Shown piece after piece: positions 1-8,684 of a stretch of 64,000 nucleotides of DNA (position 1 is the stretch's first letter; each line of letters starts with the position of its first letter). Source of the DNA: Flavimarina sp. Hel_I_48 (lineage in GTDB: Bacteria > Bacteroidota > Bacteroidia > Flavobacteriales > Flavobacteriaceae); NCBI RefSeq assembly GCF_000733945.1, contig NZ_JPOL01000002.1, forward strand, positions 878,001 through 942,000, given 5' to 3'. Both the position numbers and the translations under genes were made by a program. The notes below the pieces were generated by a model that had not been told where the DNA came from, did not search any database, and was given only the letters and a program-made list of their open reading frames with translations.

Positions 1-800
1 ACTTTTAGACCCAGATCTGAAAATGCAATAATGCTTTTTTCAAATTCTTCAATTTTAGGATTTTTTAAATCTATATGCCCCTGCATTCCCATTCCATCTA
101 CAGGTGTCCCGCTATCTTTTAAATCTTGAAGCATTCGCACGATACCAGCTCTTTTTTTAGAGTTGGATGTAGAGTAGTCATTATAATAAAGTTCTGCTTC
201 GGGGTCGGCCTTATGGGCAAATTCAAAGGCTAATTTGATAAAGTCTTCACCAATGATTTTATAAAATTCACTTTGTCTTAAGGAACCATCATCAAGGACA
301 GCTTCATTTACCACATCCCACGTTTTAATTCTCCCTTTATATCTCTTGACTACGGTATTGATATGGTTTTCCATCCTACTGATGAGCTCCTCTCGTGTAA
401 CTTCCTGTCCCAGACTGTCTTTGAAAAACCATTTTGGCGTCTGGGAATGCCATATTAAGGTATGCCCATGAACAACCATATTGTTTTCCTCCCCAAACGC
501 TACAAATTTATCTGCAACTGTAAAATCATAATTGCCCTGAGTAGGCACAAGATTGCCACTTTTCATACAATTTTCTGCCACAATAGCATTAAAATTGGCT
601 TTTACGACATTAATATCACCGGGTATTTTACCTTCAATCTGATTCTTATTTAGTGCCGCTCCCACTAAAAATTTCCCACTCAAGGCATCAGAAAGGCCTT
701 CAGCATTCTGATTTTGCTCCTTGATTAAATTTTTGAAAGTATGTTGACTAACATCTAGCAGACCAACAGTAATTACGATTATATATAATAAAGATTTCAT
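1..800 (-). CDS. GH10 endo-1,4-beta-xylanase, partial (C-terminus beyond window)
   Basis: The minus strand is open from an ATG at 800 to the window edge (266 residues), with no stop. The protein starts with a short hydrophobic segment (about residues 4-15, a weak signal peptide), then shows GH10 hallmarks: HGHTLIWHSQTPKWF at 111-125, and TWDVVNEAVLDDG at 160-172, whose Glu166 is the expected acid/base catalyst, followed by YYNDYS and MGMQGHIDL. The nucleophile motif (usually ITELD) lies outside the window. Unlike the neighbouring GH10 at 998-2686 there is no CBM insertion between the HTLIWH and WDVVNE motifs. It is 197 bp downstream of that gene on the same strand and is likely part of the same xylan locus. 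Endo-xylanase is the likeliest activity; GH10 also includes less common specificities. Confidence 0.9.
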   Translation of the reverse strand, partial: MKSLLYIIVITVGLLDVSQHTFKNLIKEQNQNAEGLSDALSGKFLVGAALNKNQIEGKIPGDINVVKANFNAIVAENCMKSGNLVPTQGNYDFTVADKFVAFGEENNMVVHGHTLIWHSQTPKWFFKDSLGQEVTREELISRMENHINTVVKRYKGRIKTWDVVNEAVLDDGSLRQSEFYKIIGEDFIKLAFEFAHKADPEAELYYNDYSTSNSKKRAGIVRMLQDLKDSGTPVDGMGMQGHIDLKNPKIEEFEKSIIAFSDLGLK

Positions 801-997
801 TAATTTTCTATTTATATAGTTGGTTGGGTCCCTTCTTGAAGCTTAATTCAAACTGATTACTGAAAAACAAATTCGGATAAAGTTCCACTTTACTATTCCT
901 TAACTTACCCCGGACATTACATAGTGGACTGATTAGGTCTGCTAATAAAAATTCTTTGTTTCTTTTCAATCTGTGTGGTTACAAAATGTGAATATTT

Positions 998-2686
998 CTA
1001 GTTTGTATTTGCTGTCTCCAGTCCATTCACTACACCTTGGTAAGCCCGTTTACGCGTAAAACCTTGTGTCCACAATCCTATAGGTTCACCAGCGCGCCAT
1101 GAAGAATTATCAGGACTATCTAAAGGGCTCCAAATCGTTATCCCATATTGTCGATCTTTAGGTATGATCTCAAAATACTGGTCAAAGACAAATTTGTACA
1201 TTTCAGCTTGTGCATTGTAAAGTTCCTCATTAGCATCAGATGTTTGTACCCCCACGCCTATATCCAGTTCAGAAATCTTAATAATTTTACCCGTAGCAGC
1301 CAGAAGATTTAGCATTTTTGTAATATTGGATTTATCTGAATTAACGTCAATGTGCATTTGTGTCCCGATACCGTCTACACGTGCTCCGTTTTCTTCAATG
1401 TATTTTACATACTCGATAAGACCCCTACATTTATCTAAATTATATTCTAGATTATAATCGTTAATAAATAAAAGATCGTCGCTATTACCATACATTGCAG
1501 CCATTTTAAAGGCGTCAACACCATAATCTTTCCCAAGGTAATCTTGCCAATAAAATTCATCAGAGGCAATATCATCTTTATTTATTCCAGTTTTAAGACC
1601 GTATGGATTCCCGTCATCCATGGGTTCATTTACTACGTCCCATGCGTGTACATTTGCTTTTGAAATATCCATAATCCCTGAAATCCATTTGTCCAATTGA
1701 TATGTCAATGTATCCCTTTTTTCTTCGGGAGTTTTTTCTACTGTGATTTCCCCTCCGGACTCATTAAACCAACTTACGATGATATTATCGAAATAATAGT
1801 TAGTTGCCGTACTTCCTAAATTGAAGGCTATGGTATTGCAGCCTGATGTATTATCATCTATTGTAATTTCAACAGCGACGCTTTTCCATTCTGGGGTAGC
1901 GCTTAACGTTCCGAAAAAATTATAGTGTTTATAGCCACCGGGAGCAGTCTGCGCCTGGGTATTAATAGCAGCTTCGCTATCCGCGCGAATATCCATTTCC
2001 AGTTTATATTCTTGACCTACTTCGGTAACTTTATCAAAGGTTACAAAAATTTGAGATTCCCACTCATTCAGGCGTACTTCACTATTGGTAACAATTAATG
2101 CCTTGCCTTCCCCATTAGCACCTTCACCATCTGCAGTAAAAGATAGTACTGCATTGGGACCGTTACTTTGATAACCAGTGCCACCTTCAGTTTCAAAATC
2201 TATCATGGTAATGGGGTCCCAGGCAGACCCGGTTTCAGATGGAATCACTACTGGTGCTATGGTACTGTTTAAGAACTCAGCGTTTTGATTTGCGTGCCAT
2301 ACAAGTGTATGACCATAAACCGTCAATCCTTCCGCTTGTGTATTTTCCATAAAGGTCTCAACAGCTTCAAGGTTCAAACTACCATCAGCCTGTACAACAG
2401 CGCCGTGTTTCATTCCATATCCCGCAGTTAGCTCTTGAAAATTTGAATTAGCGAGCCCAAACATGGAACCTTTAGAATTATAGGAATCCATACTTGTCCC
2501 AGCCCCTAGTTTAAAGCTAGCATCTTTTACATAGTTTTTTAAGGTTTCAAGACTGTTGAGTTCTTCTTGAAATGCTATACTAAATGGTTTCTCCACTTGA
2601 AATTCCATTGGGTCTGATTCTGCGCAACCCATAAGGAGAAATACAAAAAGAAAAGTGCTCATTATTTTAAAATAAAAATTTTTCAT
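998..2686 (-). CDS. GH10 endo-xylanase lipoprotein with inserted CBM4/9-like domain
   Basis: 562 aa. A lipoprotein signal ends in LLMGC (Cys21), so the enzyme is probably cell-surface or outer-membrane anchored. The GH10 barrel is split: its first strands carry GHTLVWHANQ (125-134), then about residues 155-308 form a beta-rich domain ending in YYFDNIIVSW, typical of CBM4/9 (CBM_4_9) modules, and the barrel resumes with AWDVVNEPMDDG (acid/base Glu354), FINDYN, and KISELDIGVG (nucleophile Glu473). Both catalytic Glu residues are present. This architecture is known from Xyn10C-like enzymes of gut Bacteroidetes xylan loci. It is the last gene of the xusA-E series (35 bp after xusE), which fits co-transcription and a role in cutting xylan at the surface before uptake. 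Confidence 0.95.
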   Translation of the reverse strand: MKNFYFKIMSTFLFVFLLMGCAESDPMEFQVEKPFSIAFQEELNSLETLKNYVKDASFKLGAGTSMDSYNSKGSMFGLANSNFQELTAGYGMKHGAVVQADGSLNLEAVETFMENTQAEGLTVYGHTLVWHANQNAEFLNSTIAPVVIPSETGSAWDPITMIDFETEGGTGYQSNGPNAVLSFTADGEGANGEGKALIVTNSEVRLNEWESQIFVTFDKVTEVGQEYKLEMDIRADSEAAINTQAQTAPGGYKHYNFFGTLSATPEWKSVAVEITIDDNTSGCNTIAFNLGSTATNYYFDNIIVSWFNESGGEITVEKTPEEKRDTLTYQLDKWISGIMDISKANVHAWDVVNEPMDDGNPYGLKTGINKDDIASDEFYWQDYLGKDYGVDAFKMAAMYGNSDDLLFINDYNLEYNLDKCRGLIEYVKYIEENGARVDGIGTQMHIDVNSDKSNITKMLNLLAATGKIIKISELDIGVGVQTSDANEELYNAQAEMYKFVFDQYFEIIPKDRQYGITIWSPLDSPDNSSWRAGEPIGLWTQGFTRKRAYQGVVNGLETANTN

Positions 2687-2721
2687 AACGTGGTCTTTAC
2701 TTAAAGGATTGATAGTTCATT

Positions 2722-3756
2722 TTACTCTAGAACAGGGGAAAATGTTTCTAGGGAAACACCTCGATTTCGAATTACGAGTGTGTCTTGCGTGGTGACATTT
2801 ACATCATCCAGGTCTATTTCATAAGATAAGTACAAGGCATCCCGATCTTGAGACCCCCAGCTGTTCTCCTCGCCATCCTTAATAAATTCTCCTGTTCCGG
2901 TTACAGAATATGCATCCGGTTGTGAAGAAGTTATCGTTACATTGCCGCTATCATCAAAATTGAGCAATAGCACTATTCCCAGATCGACTCCCTCAGCATC
3001 TTGAAGGGACAACGGAAAACTAATTTGAGACCTGGATTCTGAATCTAACATGACTACTTCATCGTCAACAACGTATTGCTCCCTTCTTTCTATAGTTCTA
3101 TTGAGATTCGTGGCCCCATTTTTTCCAACGATCACATCCTCTCCCCTACGAAGGTAAAATCCTTCCCAAGGGTTTATATATTTTACGGCGTAAAAGATAA
3201 AATCCTTGGGCTGTGTGGCCCAGTCTGAAGTTACCCCCCTTCGCGGATTTTCAACTTGGCTTTCACCTGATAGAATAGAATCTACCGTTGTAGTATTCAA
3301 CATCCTTAAAGGAATGACGTAATTATTTTCCAAAGATCTGGGGTCATTGAAAAAAGCATCGGTTAATTGAACCTCTACCCCGCCAGACAATTCTCCTGAC
3401 GGAATTGTAATCTCCCCAGATGCCAGGGTGTAATATGATGGTGGCAGGGGCATGACCTGACCTTCACCTTCACCAAAAAGAAAACCGTTGACCAGTGTGT
3501 TATCTACCTGAAAATTGACCGTTATATCACGACCATTCTCATAAACGCCACCCAGAGTAGCCATGATCATACACTTACCTTCATTATCAAGTGTGGTGTC
3601 AAATATATCTTCCCCCAGCGTTATCGTTCTTACAGGATATTGGTAAGCAAAATACACCGCTTGATATTTATAATCGGGAAATTCCCAGTCCCCATTTTCA
3701 CAGGATGTAAAAATGGCAGCTATAAAAAATAATAGTAAAAAAAAGTTTTTTCTCAT
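2722..3756 (-). CDS. xusE: Surface lipoprotein, DUF1735/DUF5627-like, in xusE position
   Basis: 344 aa. A lipoprotein signal with IFTSC (Cys19) is followed by an acidic mature start. The N-terminal part, including the segment around VYFAYQYPVRTITLGED, resembles the DUF1735-type immunoglobulin-like domain common in SusE/SusF-like proteins; the C-terminal half is beta-rich and unassigned. It sits between susD and the GH10 gene, exactly where xusE (a surface glycan-binding protein candidate) lies in Prevotella and Bacteroides xylan clusters. Gaps of 42 bp (to xusD) and 35 bp (to the xylanase) suggest a single operon. The domain name is from memory of the family, and glycan binding is inferred from position, not from visible binding residues. 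Confidence 0.72.
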   Translation of the reverse strand: MRKNFFLLLFFIAAIFTSCENGDWEFPDYKYQAVYFAYQYPVRTITLGEDIFDTTLDNEGKCMIMATLGGVYENGRDITVNFQVDNTLVNGFLFGEGEGQVMPLPPSYYTLASGEITIPSGELSGGVEVQLTDAFFNDPRSLENNYVIPLRMLNTTTVDSILSGESQVENPRRGVTSDWATQPKDFIFYAVKYINPWEGFYLRRGEDVIVGKNGATNLNRTIERREQYVVDDEVVMLDSESRSQISFPLSLQDAEGVDLGIVLLLNFDDSGNVTITSSQPDAYSVTGTGEFIKDGEENSWGSQDRDALYLSYEIDLDDVNVTTQDTLVIRNRGVSLETFSPVLE

Positions 3757-3798
3757 CTGTGTCCTATTAAAGTATATTGTTCTTAAAAGGGGTCTTGT

Positions 3799-5550
3799 TT
3801 ACCAACCCTGATTTTGCTGTAGGGCATCAAACTTCAAAAGCTCACTGTAAGGAACTGGCCCATATTGCATATATTCCTGATAATTACGCGGTTCAACATC
3901 AATCATCTCCGGAATACCATTCTCAATGAATACCCCTTCTGCAGTTTCGTTTAGATTGAGGCCCCAACGACGTAAATCCCAAAATCGAAAACCTTCAAAA
4001 CATAATTCAAGCCTTCTTTCATTCCTTATCAATTCCCGCATTGCATTCTTGTCCCCTCGTAAAGATTCTAAGTATGCATCCGGCTGAGCAATTCCCGCCC
4101 GTGACCTGATGGCTTCAATTACATCAAAAGCTGAAAAAGCAAAAGATCCGGTACCAGATGGTCCCCAGGCCTCATTGGCAGCTTCGGCATAAATAAGATA
4201 AAGCTCAGTATACCGTATTCTTGGCTTGTAATGCAGCTGTGTCGTTGTTGTAGTATTGCTTAAATTTACATCTTGTCTTAGTAATTTTCTAAGGTAATAT
4301 CCCGTTCTGGTTGAAGTGGCCTCCCTGTTGATCGCATCTATTGTATTGCCATCTGCCGCAGTGATAATGGTTGTATTATTTACCCCGGCTGTTGATTGAT
4401 TTATCAAGATATAAGTCCCAAGACGTGGATCTCTATCACTGTAAGGCGTATTCTCATCATAACCACTCTCAGCGTTTTCAATAGGGTAACCATTGGCCGC
4501 GGGAAATGCGTCCACTAGATTTTGGGTAGGGTTTAGTCTTCCAGCTCCATTTAGGGATGGAGGAAAATGGTTTTGTTCCAGATCATTATTGTTAGCTACA
4601 TCCCCCCTCCATAAAATCTCGGGAGGATTTGATCCTCCACCCAGACCCGCAATTTGATCAGTGTTGGAATACCATGTATGCCCACTAGGTGCCAAACCAC
4701 CAATTCCTCCATTTAAGGATAGCACCTCTCCCGCACTGTCAGCTACATCTTGCCATGATACATCACTTGCACTACTATAAGCCGGACTTGCGGCAAGTAG
4801 TGTTGCCTGCGCCCTTATAGCTTTCACAATTCTGCCACTTACACGTTGCCGGCCTCTTTCACCAAAAACACGATTAAAATCGTTTACATCAGTAAAACCG
4901 GTGGGAAGTAAACTGGGATCTGATATATCCTCAAAGTCCAAAGCCAAAATTTGTTCTGCTTGGTCAAGATCACTCAAAAGCTGGTTCATACAGGTACTAA
5001 AAGTGGCCCTGGAAATGTTAAATTCAGAAGTAGGATCTTCGGGGTCAAGAATTAATGGAACACCTAACAATTCTCCATCTATGGGACCTGCATGCGCCTG
5101 TAGCAAATAATACATATGAAGCGCACGCAAACCGTAAGCCTCGCCCTTGAGACGCCGGTTATAAAGCTGCCTAATGTCTTCATCAGTCGCCCATTCAACA
5201 TTGTCTGCCTCTGATAAAAAAATATTTAAATACTGTATTGCAGCACGTGAATTTTGCCACTGAGAAAATGGATTATAATTAGATGCCCACCGCCCGGTCG
5301 CTGCTTGCCTGTAATTATTCTCAATATCATTTGTTACCGCATCGTCTGTAGCTACATCATTAAAAGACCAACCTAAAGTAGGGATCCTAATGTATCCATT
5401 AATTAGTAACCCTTCAGCGTAAGTCGCCTCCTCGTAGGCATCATCCAACCCGCGTATGTTTTCAATAGCAGGTTCAAACACGTCCTGACAGCTTGTAAAT
5501 GCCAATAACATCATCAATAAATAGGCTATTCTATTGTTCATACCTTTCAT
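3799..5550 (-). CDS. xusD: SusD/RagB-family xylan-binding outer-membrane lipoprotein
   Basis: 583 aa with a lipoprotein signal ending in FTSC (Cys21 from the annotated start; a second Met at residue 4 is an alternative start). The N-terminal half contains the TPR-like SusD helices (for example RRLKGEAYGLRALHMYYLLQ), and the C-terminal RagB/SusD region has the family signature RYTELYLIYAEAANEAWG, then RNERRLELCFEGFRFWDLRR, and ends in a short aromatic tail (NQGW). It pairs with the SusC protein encoded 18 bp upstream and would act as the surface lid that hands oligosaccharides to it. The partner SusC and the adjacent xylanase support xylan or xylo-oligosaccharide as ligand. Confidence 0.93.
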   Translation of the reverse strand: MKGMNNRIAYLLMMLLAFTSCQDVFEPAIENIRGLDDAYEEATYAEGLLINGYIRIPTLGWSFNDVATDDAVTNDIENNYRQAATGRWASNYNPFSQWQNSRAAIQYLNIFLSEADNVEWATDEDIRQLYNRRLKGEAYGLRALHMYYLLQAHAGPIDGELLGVPLILDPEDPTSEFNISRATFSTCMNQLLSDLDQAEQILALDFEDISDPSLLPTGFTDVNDFNRVFGERGRQRVSGRIVKAIRAQATLLAASPAYSSASDVSWQDVADSAGEVLSLNGGIGGLAPSGHTWYSNTDQIAGLGGGSNPPEILWRGDVANNNDLEQNHFPPSLNGAGRLNPTQNLVDAFPAANGYPIENAESGYDENTPYSDRDPRLGTYILINQSTAGVNNTTIITAADGNTIDAINREATSTRTGYYLRKLLRQDVNLSNTTTTTQLHYKPRIRYTELYLIYAEAANEAWGPSGTGSFAFSAFDVIEAIRSRAGIAQPDAYLESLRGDKNAMRELIRNERRLELCFEGFRFWDLRRWGLNLNETAEGVFIENGIPEMIDVEPRNYQEYMQYGPVPYSELLKFDALQQNQGW

Positions 5551-5568
5551 ATGTACTTTGTGAATAAA

Positions 5569-8500
5569 TTAAAATAGAGCTTTAACTCCAATATTGTAAA
5601 ATCGCGTTCTGGGAGGACCCTCAATATCCAGTTCCATAAGCTCGGCTTCTGAGGAAATTGTTAATAGGTTTGCCCCGCTCATATAGATATTTAAATTCTT
5701 GAAGAAAGAACCTTGAAGGACAGCTTTTGGCAAGTCATAGCTTATCTGAACCTTTGCGAGATCAATACGATCTGTGCTATACATCCAGAAATCTGATGAC
5801 CTAAAGTTATTAGAACCGCTCTGAGAGGTCAACCTGGGATATGTAGCTGAGTCTGCAGTTTCTGGCGTCCAGCGATCTCTCACTACGGCTGAATATTTAT
5901 CCTCTCCATCTATCCAAAAATAGGAATTATCCTTCATCGCATAGGCCCCAGCCTGTCCGGTCGCAAGTGCAAAAAATGTTAAATCTTTCCATTTAGCAGA
6001 AAGGTGCAAACCTCCTGATAAAGGAGACCCATACCAGCCTGCTTTCCCAAGATAGACCTCATCTTGATTATTAATGATACCGTCCCCGTTTTGATCAATA
6101 TAACGTATATCTCCTGGTGCTACATCGCCCAGGGCATCTTGATTTGATCCATTTTCAATAGCTTCGGCATTTTCGAAAAAACCATCACTTCGCAATCCCC
6201 AAATCCCATCCAGGGGAGAACCCTGCCTAAACTGGTACTCATTTTCAAACTGCTCTTCAGCTCTTTTAGCTGCTTTTGTATCATAATAAATACCCGCAAG
6301 ACCAATAGACCATTGAACATTACCTATTTCTTTATTGTAAGTGATATCAAAATCAACACCTATACGATCATCATTGTCATAATTTATAAAAGGTATAAAA
6401 GAACTGTTAGGAAACCCCGTTGAGAAATAATCAGGATATAAAACGGAAGCCTGGATGATGTTCCCTTTCATTCTATTGGCAAAAAAAGCGGTCTTGAAAT
6501 CGATGGAGTTGTTAAATAGAGATCCGTTTAGCGCTACATTTATTTCTTTTCTTTTGGCATAGGTCAAATCAAAGTTTGCTCCCTGTCGAGATTCCGTGGT
6601 TCTTATTAATGCGCCGTCTCTCCAGCTATAATACGAGCCATCTGTCTGAGTGTACACATTTTGATATAAAAAATAATTATTTTCATTATCCTCCCCTATG
6701 TCATCAATACCTAAGTCTGTGCTAAGAACACCAGCAGAAACAGAGAGTTCTAAATTGTTTACGATTGACGAATTGTCAAAGAATTCCTCTTTCCCTATCT
6801 TCCAGGCTACCGTAGCTGTAGGCGAATAACCTGTACGCTCCCCTTTGGCAAACCGGGCAGAATGAACTACGGCCTCATTGAATAAAAAATAATATTTTTC
6901 TTTATAATCATAAGACAATTGAAGACCTAAATTCACGTTACTTAACCGGTGATATACGCCAGACTGCAACTGTTGCCAGCCTCCTCCCATTAACATTGCA
7001 GATAAGTGATTATCTTTATCAAAAGACGTTTTATAGTTAAATTGCCCAGAAAAGTAAATGGTCTGATTGTAATTGCTGCCGTCAATATTCTGTACACCAT
7101 CAGAAGCATCCTGTCCATACCTCGTTAAACTACCAATAACATCATCCCCATCCATATTGTTCCAATTGGCTTGATAGACAGCGTATTCATTATCAAAGGA
7201 TTGAACATAAGAAGTGGCGTAATCCACCCCAAACATAGTATTGAACGTCAAACCTTTTAAAACGCGGTCCAGATCAGCATCTACACCCGCATTGAACTGA
7301 AACTGTCTACTGGTGAAGGTGCTATAACCACCCGCATATATAGCTGCAAAGGAATTGGTTTGATCTACCTGAGTTCCTCCCAATAGGTATCTTCCATCTA
7401 CAATGTTAGAACTGTTGTTGATTAATACCTGGGCTGCTTGATTATCTTCTGCAATAAAATCTATGGGCACTAAGGGAGAAAATCTATTAGGTCGTATAGT
7501 AGCCGCACTGTTCCAGTAATCTGTATTTACACCACGTCCATTATAATATATTGCGTTCGCACCGAGTGAGGCAGAGATCCAGTCATTTAGTTTTAAATCT
7601 ACATTTCCTCTTACATTAAAACGTTCAGTCTTATTATTTTCAGCCTGACCAAAATCGATAAGATCCCCAGTCCTATAAAAGCCAACATCTGTATAATACC
7701 GTGCCTGCTCATTCCCTCCTGATATTTGCAATGTTGCATCATAACGTTGATAAACTTTATTTAAATATTCGTCGCTATAATAGTTTACATCAGGATATCT
7801 AAACCTATTATTCCCAGAAGCACTGTTAAAGATATTCTCATCTGTATAAAGCGGGGACAAACCATCATTTTGCCGGGCTTCGTTATAAAAGGTCATATAT
7901 TCAGCAGAGCCCAAATACTTTGGAAATCTTTTTGGGACAAACATACCTGCATTGACACGCACATCAATTTTCTGCTTGCCTATCTCACCACGCTTAGTGG
8001 TAATATAAATTACTCCCTGAGCGGCTCTGCTTCCATACAGGGAAACTGCCGTTACTCCCTTCAAAAACGTAATTTGATCAATTTCTACAGGTAAAACGGT
8101 ATCCGGGTCCCTCGGAATTCCATCTACCAAAACCAGATAATCACCCATTCCCCATATATTATTTCCATCTAAACCGCCTACAAACGCATTTAAACCATCC
8201 AGACTATAGGTTGTATAATTTTTTTCCAATATTTCTGGAAGATTAACATAAGAAGTCCCCCCTGCGATAACCTCATCCTTATCTACTTTGTCAAATGCAA
8301 TTTGCACCTCTTCATCAGAGCCGCTTTCCAATACTATATCACCCTGTTCTTCTACCGTTTTTACGGAGAGGGATTTATAGCCGCTAGCAGATATATCAAC
8401 AAAAGAACCCTGATTCACTACCATCGAGAAATAACCTGATTCATCACTTGTTGTACTGGTATCCTCCTCTTGAGATCGAATAATAGCCCCCTCGATAGGA

Positions 8501-8622
8501 TTTCCCTTTTTATCAAGTATATGACTCTCAAAGGTAATCTGATCGTTAGCCTGTGCGCAGACCTCGAGTGAGAATAGAGCAATCAATGCAAACAGAACAA
8601 ATTTTGTTTGTAAGTATTTCAT
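5569..8622 (-). CDS. xusC: SusC/RagA-family TonB-dependent transporter (xusC-like)
   Basis: 1017 aa with a signal peptide ending near VCAQ (residue 23). Residues about 30-95 are a carboxypeptidase-regulatory-like domain (SHILDKKGNPIEGAIIRSQ). The plug contains DYLVLVDGIPRDPDTVLPVE and LKGVTAVSLYGSRAAQGVIY, and the rest is a 22-strand-type barrel ending in Phe (VKALF), as expected for Bam-dependent insertion. The plug is somewhat shorter than in the companion SusC at 10589-13783 and lacks the usual IRG box before the VDG motif. It lies in a SusC-SusD-SusC-SusD series, 62 bp after the upstream susD and 18 bp before its own. Likely imports xylo-oligosaccharides across the outer membrane. Confidence 0.93.
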   Translation of the reverse strand: MKYLQTKFVLFALIALFSLEVCAQANDQITFESHILDKKGNPIEGAIIRSQEEDTSTTSDESGYFSMVVNQGSFVDISASGYKSLSVKTVEEQGDIVLESGSDEEVQIAFDKVDKDEVIAGGTSYVNLPEILEKNYTTYSLDGLNAFVGGLDGNNIWGMGDYLVLVDGIPRDPDTVLPVEIDQITFLKGVTAVSLYGSRAAQGVIYITTKRGEIGKQKIDVRVNAGMFVPKRFPKYLGSAEYMTFYNEARQNDGLSPLYTDENIFNSASGNNRFRYPDVNYYSDEYLNKVYQRYDATLQISGGNEQARYYTDVGFYRTGDLIDFGQAENNKTERFNVRGNVDLKLNDWISASLGANAIYYNGRGVNTDYWNSAATIRPNRFSPLVPIDFIAEDNQAAQVLINNSSNIVDGRYLLGGTQVDQTNSFAAIYAGGYSTFTSRQFQFNAGVDADLDRVLKGLTFNTMFGVDYATSYVQSFDNEYAVYQANWNNMDGDDVIGSLTRYGQDASDGVQNIDGSNYNQTIYFSGQFNYKTSFDKDNHLSAMLMGGGWQQLQSGVYHRLSNVNLGLQLSYDYKEKYYFLFNEAVVHSARFAKGERTGYSPTATVAWKIGKEEFFDNSSIVNNLELSVSAGVLSTDLGIDDIGEDNENNYFLYQNVYTQTDGSYYSWRDGALIRTTESRQGANFDLTYAKRKEINVALNGSLFNNSIDFKTAFFANRMKGNIIQASVLYPDYFSTGFPNSSFIPFINYDNDDRIGVDFDITYNKEIGNVQWSIGLAGIYYDTKAAKRAEEQFENEYQFRQGSPLDGIWGLRSDGFFENAEAIENGSNQDALGDVAPGDIRYIDQNGDGIINNQDEVYLGKAGWYGSPLSGGLHLSAKWKDLTFFALATGQAGAYAMKDNSYFWIDGEDKYSAVVRDRWTPETADSATYPRLTSQSGSNNFRSSDFWMYSTDRIDLAKVQISYDLPKAVLQGSFFKNLNIYMSGANLLTISSEAELMELDIEGPPRTRFYNIGVKALF

Positions 8623-8684
8623 TTAAAATTACGTTTGGATTATATAAATTTTCATTCCGTAAATCAATATAGGGTTGATCCTTA

